This document shows positions 53,073-62,591 of a stretch of DNA of 64,000 bases, piece by piece (position 1 is the stretch's first letter; every line of letters starts with the position of its first letter). The stretch lies in contig CACFBG010000005.1 in NCBI GenBank assembly GCA_902564535.1, positions 24,856 to 88,855 of the forward strand, given 5' to 3'. The position numbers were made by a program, and so were the translations under genes. The DNA comes from an uncultured Prochlorococcus sp. (lineage in GTDB: Bacteria; Cyanobacteriota; Cyanobacteriia; PCC-6307; Cyanobiaceae). The notes beneath the pieces are model-generated. The model saw only the letters and a list, made by a program, of their open reading frames with translations, did no database searches and was not told the DNA's origin.

Positions 53073-54776
53073 CTAATAGTAGTTATTACTGATAGGGTTT
53101 TCAAACAATTCTTTTGTAGAAATTAATGAACAGTGCATATTTTTATCAATAATAAAAGTCAAAGGGTGAATAGCCGTAATTTTGTCATTAGATAGCAAAG
53201 GAAAATCTAATCGATTTTTAGTCTCAGAAATTAATTTGTTGAAATTAATATTTTCATCTTTTTTCAAAAAACCTTTTTTACTTAACTCTTGAAAAACAAT
53301 TTGGGAGACCTCTGCAGTCAACTTACCCTTAATACATTGTCTATCATTAGATGAATTTAGTCTAGAGTATTGTAAGATATTAGGAAGACTAGAAGCACTC
53401 AAGAAAGTGGTTTTAAATTTTGCACTAGTATCCTCGTCTGACATACTAATAAAATCAATATCCTCAAGCTTATTATTTTTATCAATTAATATTTGATTAT
53501 CTATAGTAACAAGATCTCCATTTAATCCATAATCGAAGATATATCTGTACATGCAATTATCAAAATCCATAAAATCATCTTCAATCCAATCCAAAAGACT
53601 ATCAACAGAAGAGCACATTTGAGCATACATTTTAATTTGTGAAAGCAATCTTTCATAAGGATTTCGCACTGAACAAATTATTCGAGGCTGAGTATTTACT
53701 GCTTTAGATATGTTTTGATATAAATCACGCCAAGTGGAACCGTGAGGGGTAAATATTCCGCCATCGACATTTTTAAAGTTATTATTTCTAGAGATCCAAT
53801 TGCTTAAGGCATTAACATAGTTATGATTTTTAAGATTTCCTGTTGCAATAAATGAATTTTTATTTGATACTAAAGAGTTATTAGATTGAATCTCAGATAA
53901 GTATTCAATAACACGATTTAAAGGATAAAAGAATGAAGTGCCCCCACATTTAGGTATATGTAAATACATAAAGTATCTCCATTTTATCAAGCTTTTATCA
54001 TTTCCACTTTCAAAGGATGGGTGAAACTGCATACCCTTACTTCTTAGACTAATATTAAGTTTTTGTATCTCTTCATTCTCAACAATAAAATATTTCATAC
54101 CCTGGCATGTATCAATAAAAGAAATTGGATTACATTGATTTAAATTAATTTCTAAAGCTCGTATTGCAGATTTAGATCTATTTAGTTTGCAGTAATTATC
54201 TGAAAGATTTTCATACAAGTCAAAGTACTGCTTATTACTAAAATTTATTTGATTAAATAATGATTTTCTTAATTCTTTTATTGAGTTATTAAATGCTTCA
54301 TGAGATTCAATAAATTTCTTATTGTGGTCTAATGCTAATCCTAATTTATAGTATATATTCCCGTCTTCCATCAATTCAAGAGACTTCCTAAATATAATTG
54401 CTGCTTTCTCATATTGCCTATCATTAAACAATGATAATCCTAAACCCTTATAAGATATATATTCTTGTTTAAGCTCTAAAGATTTTTCAAAATATTCAAC
54501 TGCTTCTTTATAATAAGTAAGATTATACAATGCTGAAGCAAGTCCAAAATATGCATTCCAGTCTTCATGTAATTCAATTGATTTTTTAAAAATATTAATC
54601 GCTTCTATATAATCTTCATTCTTTAATAAAGACCAAGCAAGACCAAAATAAGCACTCCAATTTTCAATTATCGCTAATGATCTACGAAATTCAAATATTG
54701 CTTTAGAATAATCCCCATTAGCATAATTCTCCTCTCCTGAGGAAATGAAAATCTTAGCCTGCTCAAAGGAGTTCAT
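53073..54776 (-). CDS. TPR-repeat protein fused to sulfotransferase-like domain
   Basis: 567 aa; repeated TPR-like 34-mers then LHIPKCGGTSFFYPL (PAPS 5'-phosphosulfate loop) and RIICSVRNPYERLLSQ. Confidence 0.85.
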   Translation of the reverse strand: MNSFEQAKIFISSGEENYANGDYSKAIFEFRRSLAIIENWSAYFGLAWSLLKNEDYIEAINIFKKSIELHEDWNAYFGLASALYNLTYYKEAVEYFEKSLELKQEYISYKGLGLSLFNDRQYEKAAIIFRKSLELMEDGNIYYKLGLALDHNKKFIESHEAFNNSIKELRKSLFNQINFSNKQYFDLYENLSDNYCKLNRSKSAIRALEINLNQCNPISFIDTCQGMKYFIVENEEIQKLNISLRSKGMQFHPSFESGNDKSLIKWRYFMYLHIPKCGGTSFFYPLNRVIEYLSEIQSNNSLVSNKNSFIATGNLKNHNYVNALSNWISRNNNFKNVDGGIFTPHGSTWRDLYQNISKAVNTQPRIICSVRNPYERLLSQIKMYAQMCSSVDSLLDWIEDDFMDFDNCMYRYIFDYGLNGDLVTIDNQILIDKNNKLEDIDFISMSDEDTSAKFKTTFLSASSLPNILQYSRLNSSNDRQCIKGKLTAEVSQIVFQELSKKGFLKKDENINFNKLISETKNRLDFPLLSNDKITAIHPLTFIIDKNMHCSLISTKELFENPISNNYY

Positions 54777-54935
54777 CCAAGCTAGTATATCTAGATCATA
54801 TTAATATAATAACGACATTAGTGCATTCTTACTATGATTTGAGAGAATCATAAATAAACTTACAGATACACTTATATAAATAAAAAGATTTAAGAATCAA
54901 AAAGTAAAAGTTAATTATATATTTATAAAAATTTC

Positions 54936-56084
54936 TTACTTAGCTAAATTCTCGCTAGAGACCCAGGAAATCCTGTAATTCAGATCTTTTTTCCATAGGG
55001 CGTAATTAAAACCATCCCAAGCTTCTATATATTTAATGGAAGAATCTTTGATCCATTCCTCACTTATTTCATATCGATTAGGCATATAAATTGTTTTACA
55101 ATCTCTACTATAAAGTGATAACATTCTTGAAAAACTCGAAGTAGAACAAACCAAGGCTTCTGACCAAAACATTACACCTGCATCAAACATAAAGTCATTA
55201 CTAGAAATATGTTCAAATTCAATCTTCTGTTTAATACAATATTCCTTTATTTTTTCAGGGGTAGGATTAATTGCTCCTCCAAATTTTAATGGGTCATCTG
55301 GCTCAGAAATTAAAATGACTTTCTTAGGTGACTCTAATTGTATAGCTTTAATATAATAACTAAGTGATGGTAGAGAGAAGGCTCCATCAAATAAAGCATC
55401 GCCGCCTCTTACATGAATAACTAAACATTCAAATAATTTTAGGTTCTTATATTTAGATTTTGTAGGCAATTTACTAAAAAGATCTCTAGGCGCTTTTTGT
55501 AAAATTTTCCTATTAAAGTTAACATCCTTTATTATGGTTTTTAAATATTCATCTATAGAGCTACAAAGTTCTATACCTGGTAAATCTGTATCAAAACTAT
55601 TAGATATATTTAAGAGAATTCTTTTAGATAAAGAAAGTCTAGATTTGACGCATAAAACTAGGCCTAATTCTTTTTGAGCATGAAGTAGCCTTAACAATTG
55701 AGCAAGAAAATCTCCCACTCTTCCAGAAGTAAAGTCTGCATAAACTAAAAATTCTCTTTTAGGGAATCCAAGACCAAAAAAAGCCTCCAAAGGAAGGAAG
55801 AAGCCAGACTGAGTCATTGATCTTGCCATTAATATCATTCTTTGATTCTCATTCTCTGAAGAATGGTTTAAAGCATCTTCCATTCCTTTCCAAAATTCTG
55901 GAACTTCTCCTCCCACTTCCATTTGCCTCAACTTAGAGAGTGCTGCTGATGAGCCGAAGTTGTTTGCCATTCGGAGAACAATTTCAGAGGCTTCTCTTAG
56001 AGAGATAGTTTTTTCTGACATATTATTGAAGCGATAAAAAAAAACGCAAACGAATCCATTTACGCCTATTCTTATTAATAGCAA
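54936..56084 (-). CDS. GT11/fucosyltransferase-like hypothetical (start possibly at internal MSEKT)
   Basis: 382 aa; IHVRGGD motif and C-terminal STSSFSRMLSLYS. Confidence 0.5.
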   Translation of the reverse strand: MLLIRIGVNGFVCVFFYRFNNMSEKTISLREASEIVLRMANNFGSSAALSKLRQMEVGGEVPEFWKGMEDALNHSSENENQRMILMARSMTQSGFFLPLEAFFGLGFPKREFLVYADFTSGRVGDFLAQLLRLLHAQKELGLVLCVKSRLSLSKRILLNISNSFDTDLPGIELCSSIDEYLKTIIKDVNFNRKILQKAPRDLFSKLPTKSKYKNLKLFECLVIHVRGGDALFDGAFSLPSLSYYIKAIQLESPKKVILISEPDDPLKFGGAINPTPEKIKEYCIKQKIEFEHISSNDFMFDAGVMFWSEALVCSTSSFSRMLSLYSRDCKTIYMPNRYEISEEWIKDSSIKYIEAWDGFNYALWKKDLNYRISWVSSENLAK

Positions 56085-56238
56085 AATTCTAAAGGTTTTA
56101 GAAAACCAGAGGAGAAATTCGAAAATATTTGATTTATTTTTTTAATTGAAAGGCTTCAAGAGACCAAATGATTTTAGCCAATATTAAAATATATAAGCTT
56201 TTAAAAAGTTACTATTTTATGATTTGATCTAAATTAAG

Positions 56239-56286
56239 ATCATTTCTAAAAGTAAAACTTGAATTAGAAATGATTTTTTTTTTTTT
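56239..56286 (+). terminator. Intrinsic terminator, plus strand, with no annotated plus-strand gene upstream
   Basis: ATCATTTCTAA ... TTAGAAATGAT (11 bp perfect) followed by a T13 run. Confidence 0.75.
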
Positions 56287-56436
56287 CTAAACAACAAATT
56301 TAAGATCGGACAATTCCATTAAGATTATATTGATTTAAGTCTTTGCAGTATTTAATGATTAAAATTATTCTTATAATTTAAAAAGTAAATTAGCTTGATA
56401 TTTTTAAAATGAAAATAAATTTATCAGGAACTAAAT

Positions 56437-57978
56437 TCAATCTAACAAGTCTGGAGTAATATTACTAGTCCTATAACTCCAGATTTTATTATTTATTGCA
56501 CTCAAGGATGCATCTCCAGTTGTCATTAATTTAATTTGGCCGACAGAAAGATCACCTCCTGTATAAACCGCTTCTAATGTTCCTTTAGCATAAATACCAA
56601 CACCACTGGTACCACGATGTGTGGTCTTCGAAAAGCTCAGATCTGAAGTTGAGACACCAATAATTTTGATTTCATCGAAGTCATCTAAACCTTCAATGAA
56701 GTCTGCTTTCTCACCATTGGGACTATTACCTGCTTTTCCATACCACCAGTTTCTAAGATGTTGATCTGACTTGATGGCAATTAGATCTGCCCAATCATCT
56801 TCTTGAGATTTAAAAGTGTTCCAACCGAAGTCCCCATGAAGTTCATCTGCCCCTATACCTCCGTCAATAATATCTCTTCCATTACCTCCATGAATCAGGT
56901 CATCATTACCATTTCCATAAATAACATCCCATCCTCCTAATCCTCGAAGAATATCTCTACCAAGAGCTCCATCTAAAACCGAACCTTGTCTACCTGTAAC
57001 GTTTCGGTTATAAGCAGCTGGATTTTGTTTCGCTTGTAGTAAGCCTCCAGCATTGGATGCATTAACTACACGATTGATTATTATTTTATCCTCCCATGTG
57101 TCTGCTTTTATATTAAGGTTCTTACCAGACAAATCCTTAGATTCAGACTCATTAGGAATAGAAGAAGAGAACCAATTTATTACAATGTCATTTGCAGAAT
57201 CGTTTTGTTTGAAATTATATTCATCTGGTAGCTGTTTATCCCATATAGCAATAAGAGCATTATTATCATTATCTGAAAATTGATTAGGCCAAATACCCTC
57301 TCTGGGATTTCTATATGACATTACTGTGTCTTCTGGATAAGAACTTTTATATGGATCAGTAATTCCTGCGACTACATCTCCGTCAGAGTTGGAGAAAGGA
57401 TGTTCTAATCCTAAAGAATGACCGAATTCATGTATAAGTGTATAACGTCTATATCTAACATCTGAGAGTTTAGGTGCATTAATAAATATCTCCCAACCTT
57501 TATTCTTCTGAGACTCTTGGGAAGCAATCCCAAGTACTGTACCGCTAGTTCCTAGATCAATCTCTGTATCATAATAGATGGATATGTCACTATTTTCCGA
57601 AGTATCTACAAAATTAAAATCTAATTCAATTTTTGCATCTAAATCAGTTACTATATTTTTAAAATAACTAATATCCGAAGGATCAATATTTAATGTGGTG
57701 ATAGTTTGAGTAAGATATGACTTGCCTTCAGAAACGATCACTTCCCCCGCTTGTTTATGCAAATAAATATCAATAATATAATCCTTAGAATTAAGATATC
57801 TTGTAGATTTAACTAGCCTTTCATCAATAAGCTCTTCACTATTAATAATTGAAATAGATCGATTCTCCATCAACTGAGTATTAAAAACCGATAATGAAAA
57901 ATTATCTAAATATGAATGACCTCCTATATTTTCTTTTTCATGATAACAACCACATGTAAGACAATAGTTTGAGCTCAT
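56437..57978 (-). CDS. M10-type (matrixin/serralysin-like) metalloprotease with RTX calcium-binding repeats
   Basis: 513 aa; HEFGHSLGLEHP zinc site; GNGNDDLIHGGNGRDIIDGGIGADELHGD RTX nonapeptides. Confidence 0.9.
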   Translation of the reverse strand: MSSNYCLTCGCYHEKENIGGHSYLDNFSLSVFNTQLMENRSISIINSEELIDERLVKSTRYLNSKDYIIDIYLHKQAGEVIVSEGKSYLTQTITTLNIDPSDISYFKNIVTDLDAKIELDFNFVDTSENSDISIYYDTEIDLGTSGTVLGIASQESQKNKGWEIFINAPKLSDVRYRRYTLIHEFGHSLGLEHPFSNSDGDVVAGITDPYKSSYPEDTVMSYRNPREGIWPNQFSDNDNNALIAIWDKQLPDEYNFKQNDSANDIVINWFSSSIPNESESKDLSGKNLNIKADTWEDKIIINRVVNASNAGGLLQAKQNPAAYNRNVTGRQGSVLDGALGRDILRGLGGWDVIYGNGNDDLIHGGNGRDIIDGGIGADELHGDFGWNTFKSQEDDWADLIAIKSDQHLRNWWYGKAGNSPNGEKADFIEGLDDFDEIKIIGVSTSDLSFSKTTHRGTSGVGIYAKGTLEAVYTGGDLSVGQIKLMTTGDASLSAINNKIWSYRTSNITPDLLD

Positions 57979-58111
57979 AACAATATAAACTTAAAAATCA
58001 TTTAGAATAAGAATCATTAGCCAGTAAAAGCATCATAAAACAGCATTTTCTAAGATTCTACTTATATTTCTTCAAAATTTTGCTATTTATTAAATAAGTA
58101 CTTTTTTTTTA

Positions 58112-58273
58112 ATGGAACCACTTATTTCTTTGGAACCCTCAAAATTTGAAATTTGCTTGATTTGGCAAATGGCCTTCATGGGATTTGCTATTGCACAACT
58201 AAACAAACAAAAATGGGTAGAAAGGATAGGATTAGCACCTCTGGTCTTTGCCTTATGGGTAACTATTCTCTAA
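58112..58273 (+). CDS. Small membrane protein, 53 aa, weakly Hli-like (not in ORF track)
   Basis: MEPLISLEPSKFEICLIWQMAFMGFAIAQLNKQKWVERIGLAPLVFALWVTIL*. Confidence 0.55.
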   Translation: MEPLISLEPSKFEICLIWQMAFMGFAIAQLNKQKWVERIGLAPLVFALWVTIL

Positions 58274-58515
58274 TGAATAATTAAAGCTCCCTTTTTCAAG
58301 TAAACAAAATCACTTGGGAGTATCTAAACATATTTATTATGCTAAAGATAATAAAAAGTTAAATCTTAAAATTAAATACTTAATTAAATTCTAATTAAAA
58401 TATAAAGAAGATTAAATTGTATTTCAAGTTACTTAGTATTGATTATCGAAATCTAGAGTTTATTATAATTAAAGGAAATAAAACCTTACTGATAAAATTA
58501 TCTTTGCTGTAATTT

Positions 58516-59301
58516 ATGGAATTTAATGATCCATCTAAGGATATAGACGGTTGGCTTCATCCAATATGTGGTGCAGCAATTAGTTGCTTATTAGAAGTAC
58601 AAAATAAACATAAATTGCTTGGAAATTTTTTAGAGATAGGTGTTTTTGAAGGTAAAACACTTGCATATTTTATTAGGGCATCTAAAAACCCAGAGAAAGT
58701 AATTGGAATAGATCCATTTATAGTAAATGATAATGAGAATAAGGGTAAGATAATAGATAACACAAAGCGTGTACAAAAAAACATCCTGAGAATACGCAAA
58801 GAAACAAAAAGCAACTCGGAAATCACTCTAATAAAAGGATTATCTGATGATCCTAATGTCAAAAATCATCTAAACAATCTTCAAGGAACTTTTAGAGCTA
58901 TATCTATTGATGGCAACCATGAACATAATATTGTATTACAGGATTTATGTTTATCCAGTGTTTTATCTTCAAGGGAAGGCATATTAATATTAGATGATTA
59001 CTGTAATATATCCGCCCCAGGAGTTACTAGTGCCTTGAAAAATTTTCTTTGTGATTCATTAGAAGGAAAATCCTGGGAAATATTAATGCTATTTACTCCT
59101 ATGTGTTCGCCAATTCAAGCGTCAACAAGAATATTTCTTCAACATAAAGAGTGCTCTATAAACTATTCTGAGAATATCAAAACTTTAATTAATAGAATTA
59201 AATTCAAATCAGAAGAGTTAGATATAAAACAGTACCATTGGCGCCAAATAAATATTTATAATAACAAAGCAGTGCCTGCATTAATTCCAAAAGATATATA
59301 G
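58516..59301 (+). CDS. Class I SAM-dependent methyltransferase-like protein
   Basis: 261 aa; NFLEIGVFEGKTLAYFIRA, VIGIDPF, FRAISIDGNHEHNIVLQDL, ILDDY. Confidence 0.75.
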   Translation: MEFNDPSKDIDGWLHPICGAAISCLLEVQNKHKLLGNFLEIGVFEGKTLAYFIRASKNPEKVIGIDPFIVNDNENKGKIIDNTKRVQKNILRIRKETKSNSEITLIKGLSDDPNVKNHLNNLQGTFRAISIDGNHEHNIVLQDLCLSSVLSSREGILILDDYCNISAPGVTSALKNFLCDSLEGKSWEILMLFTPMCSPIQASTRIFLQHKECSINYSENIKTLINRIKFKSEELDIKQYHWRQINIYNNKAVPALIPKDI

Positions 59302-59327
59302 TTCTAATCAAATAGATATACCTTTAT

Positions 59328-60452
59328 TTAAATATTTAAATTCAACCATTCTATCCATTGCTTTGATCTTTTCGCCCATGTATAATTTTCTCTACAAAAT
59401 TTAATTTGATCTAGAATTTCTTCTTCTATGTCCTTTCTAAAGCCATTTCTAGACAGTTCATAATATGACAAAATTGAGGATATATATTCGTCTTTATACT
59501 CTTTTGATCCAGGCTCACCATTCACTAGAGTTCCAAAATTTGCGCAAGTTTCAGGTAAAGCTCCAATATTACTAGTAATAACTTTACAGCCGCTTGACAT
59601 GGCTTCCATCACAGAAATACAAGAGGTTTCATGAAATGTATTTGAATATGATAAAACACTTGCATATTTCATCTGTTTTGCAAGTTCAGGCTGAGATAAT
59701 GAACCATAATAATTAACATTTTTCATCTTTTTACATCTTTCATATAAATCTCTATTCTCATCATTTTCAATATTAATTTGATATGTCTTTAGGCACGAGT
59801 AAACATTTAATTTAGCTTGAGGTATTTCTTTTGAAATAAATGGAAAGATATCTAATAATAAATCTAGACCTCGAAAAGGAGTACTATTATAAGCTAAATT
59901 AAAGTCTAGATATTTTTTATTTATTATTGACTGTATATCTTCAAAATTATTTTCAAATGGTGGGGCAATTGCATTCCCTATTATTGTAGTATTTCTTTGG
60001 TCTATATTAAATAAGTTACAAACATGGTCACGTTGCCATTTACCTACAAATATGTAACCATCCCATGAGCCTTTTATTTCGTCAGTTTCAAGTCCATTAA
60101 AACTGGGTTGATTATGAGCATGTGAAGTCCATAAATAAATTTTAACTCGACTATTAATAATTTTTCTTAACTCCTTTGCTATCCCTACTTCAGAAAGAAC
60201 AACTATTTTTTCAGGTGATATTTTATTCAAAAGATTTCTCATCTCGCCTAAAGTATTTCTCAGTGGAATACAATTAACTCCATGTATATGCAAAGGTTTA
60301 CTTATATTATTCAAAAGGTATATTTCATGCCCTGATAATGCTAATTTTAAACTTAGATAGCAAAGAGCAGATTGAGTTCCACCTAATGGCCTTTCATAAG
60401 GTGTGTTTGGGTTGTAATCCCATTTACAAGGGTCTAAAAAGACAATTCTCAT
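59328..60452 (-). CDS. Glycosyltransferase, GT4-like
   Basis: 374 aa; PLGGTQSALCYLSLKLALSGHEIYLL, SYSNTFHETSCISVMEAMSSGCKVITSNIGALPE. Confidence 0.9.
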   Translation of the reverse strand: MRIVFLDPCKWDYNPNTPYERPLGGTQSALCYLSLKLALSGHEIYLLNNISKPLHIHGVNCIPLRNTLGEMRNLLNKISPEKIVVLSEVGIAKELRKIINSRVKIYLWTSHAHNQPSFNGLETDEIKGSWDGYIFVGKWQRDHVCNLFNIDQRNTTIIGNAIAPPFENNFEDIQSIINKKYLDFNLAYNSTPFRGLDLLLDIFPFISKEIPQAKLNVYSCLKTYQINIENDENRDLYERCKKMKNVNYYGSLSQPELAKQMKYASVLSYSNTFHETSCISVMEAMSSGCKVITSNIGALPETCANFGTLVNGEPGSKEYKDEYISSILSYYELSRNGFRKDIEEEILDQIKFCRENYTWAKRSKQWIEWLNLNI

Positions 60453-60857
60453 CTTCTTGAAATTAAGCGTAATTTATTCATAAATAATTTGAGCATTTAA
60501 CAATAGTAAAGACATCTTATTTCATAAATTCTATTCAAACATTTATTATTCGATTTTCTTAATCCTTAAGGAGAGTTTAAATTAACTTGTTTAATAACCT
60601 ACTTACTTAATGTTGGCATTTAATGGATACTCATCATTATCATGAGAGATAGTCAAATTCCATGAGCTTTCAACCAAGAGAAACTATTATTTAACGAAAA
60701 GGCTCTGATCATGAGCTTAGGTGAAGCTAGCTTGATACATATAAAACCCATCTACCTCCAAAAATAGTGAATATGTTAAAAATCCAGCTCCTTTAAAAAA
60801 AGTCCCCTTAAGAAGATAAGATTTTATGTAAATAACTTATTTGGAGGTTTACTGCTC

Positions 60858-62537
60858 TTGGCGTTAATTCATGGCTTCCACACTAAGAACATAAGAGGTG
60901 ACGTTCTAGGTGGATTAACAGCAGCAGTAGTTGCATTGCCTCTTGCCTTGGCTTTTGGTAATGCTGCTCTTGGTCCTGGAGGTGCAATATATGGTCTTTA
61001 TGGCGCAGTAGTAGTTGGTTTTATAGCTGCTTTATTTGGAGGCACGCCAGCACAAGTTAGTGGTCCAACAGGACCAATGAGTGTAACTGTCGCTGGAGTA
61101 GTTGCAAGTCTTGCTGCCGTAGGAGTTTCTAGAGATTTAGGTGCTGGAGAAATACTTCCACTTGTTATGGCAGCTGTTGTAATTGGTGGCCTGTTTCAAG
61201 TCCTATTTGGGATTTTAAAACTAGGTAAGTACATAACTTTAGTTCCTTATTCAGTTGTATCAGGATTTATGTCCGGGATTGGGGTGATTATTCTGGCCCT
61301 TCAACTTGGACCTTTACTAGGAATTAGTACTCGTGGAGGAGTCCTTGAATCTTTAGGAACACTTAGCAGCAATTTCGAACCAAACTGGGCGGCCGTAGGG
61401 GTATCTGTCATGACCCTTGCAATAGTTTTTCTAACACCGCGAAAAGTTAGTCAATGGGTGCCTTCTCCTCTATTAGCTCTTCTAATCGTTACACCTATTT
61501 CAGTAGTTCTCTTTGGAGATGCGGCACTTCAAAGTCGAGGATTAGATCCTCTCCCTCGCATAGGCACAATTCCGGAAGGGGGACTTGCCTTCACCATGCC
61601 CAATTGGAATGAACACTTTCCAGTCATTTTTAAGGCAGGTTTGGTTCTTGCTGTTTTGGGAGCTATTGACTCTCTTCTAACTTCCCTTGTTGCAGACAAT
61701 ATTTCACAAACAAGACATGACTCAGATAGAGAATTAATTGGCCAAGGTCTTGGTAATAGTTTGGCAGGTCTATTAACAGGTCTCCCAGGCGCTGGGGCAA
61801 CAATGAGGACCGTTATTAATATTAAATCTGGAGGGCGTACTCCCATCTCTGGGATGGTTCATTCAGTCGTACTTCTTGTGGTTTTAGTAGGTGCAGGCCC
61901 ACTAGCAGCGGAGATCCCAACGGCCCTTTTAGCAGGAATTTTAATAAAAGTAGGACTAGATATTATTGATTGGGGCTTTCTTTTAAGGGCACATCGTCTT
62001 TCTTTAAAAACTGCTGCTGTCATGTATGGAGTACTCCTAATGACAGTTTTCTGGGATTTAATTTGGGCAGTTTTAGTAGGAGTATTTATTGCAAATATGT
62101 TGACAATTGACTCCATTACTCAAACACAATTAGAAGGAATGGAAGCAGACAATCCATTAGGATCAAATTCAAATAAAGATCAATCTATTTCAGCTGAAGA
62201 GCAAGCCTTATTAAATCGTTGTGCAGGTGAAGTTATGTTATTTAGACTTAAAGGACCTCTCAGCTTTGGAGCGGCAAAAGGAATTACAGAAAGAATGATG
62301 TTAATCAGAAATTATAAGGTTTTAGTCTTAGACATCAGTGAAGTTCCACGTCTTGGGATTACTGCATCACTAGCTATAGAAGATATGGTTCGAGAAGCAA
62401 AAACAAACTCTAGGAAAGCTTTTGTTGCCGTAAGTAATGAAAACGTTAGAGAACGTCTTGCAAAATTTGGAGTTGAAGGCTTAGTCAATAGTCGCAAAGA
62501 AGCGCTGGAATCTGCTTTAAATCATTTGAACAATTAA
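60858..62537 (+). CDS. bicA: SulP-family transporter with STAS domain, BicA-like bicarbonate/anion transporter (TTG start)
   Basis: 559 aa; DVLGGLTAAVVALPLALAFG, VSGPTGPMSVTVAG, C-terminal STAS domain; adjacent to sbtA. Confidence 0.8.
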   Translation: MALIHGFHTKNIRGDVLGGLTAAVVALPLALAFGNAALGPGGAIYGLYGAVVVGFIAALFGGTPAQVSGPTGPMSVTVAGVVASLAAVGVSRDLGAGEILPLVMAAVVIGGLFQVLFGILKLGKYITLVPYSVVSGFMSGIGVIILALQLGPLLGISTRGGVLESLGTLSSNFEPNWAAVGVSVMTLAIVFLTPRKVSQWVPSPLLALLIVTPISVVLFGDAALQSRGLDPLPRIGTIPEGGLAFTMPNWNEHFPVIFKAGLVLAVLGAIDSLLTSLVADNISQTRHDSDRELIGQGLGNSLAGLLTGLPGAGATMRTVINIKSGGRTPISGMVHSVVLLVVLVGAGPLAAEIPTALLAGILIKVGLDIIDWGFLLRAHRLSLKTAAVMYGVLLMTVFWDLIWAVLVGVFIANMLTIDSITQTQLEGMEADNPLGSNSNKDQSISAEEQALLNRCAGEVMLFRLKGPLSFGAAKGITERMMLIRNYKVLVLDISEVPRLGITASLAIEDMVREAKTNSRKAFVAVSNENVRERLAKFGVEGLVNSRKEALESALNHLNN

Positions 62538-62591
62538 AATCTTTAATTTTATTATGAAAAATTCAATTTATTGATTTCCACAAAAAGTTAA

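Noticed and set aside
60660-60725. CATGAGCTT direct repeat upstream of the SulP gene
   Set aside because: Only two 9-bp copies in AT-rich sequence with no associated structure; likely chance.
61529-62116. Minus-strand ORFs (105 aa and 85 aa) opposite the SulP gene
   Set aside because: Antisense shadow ORFs with no start context or domain.
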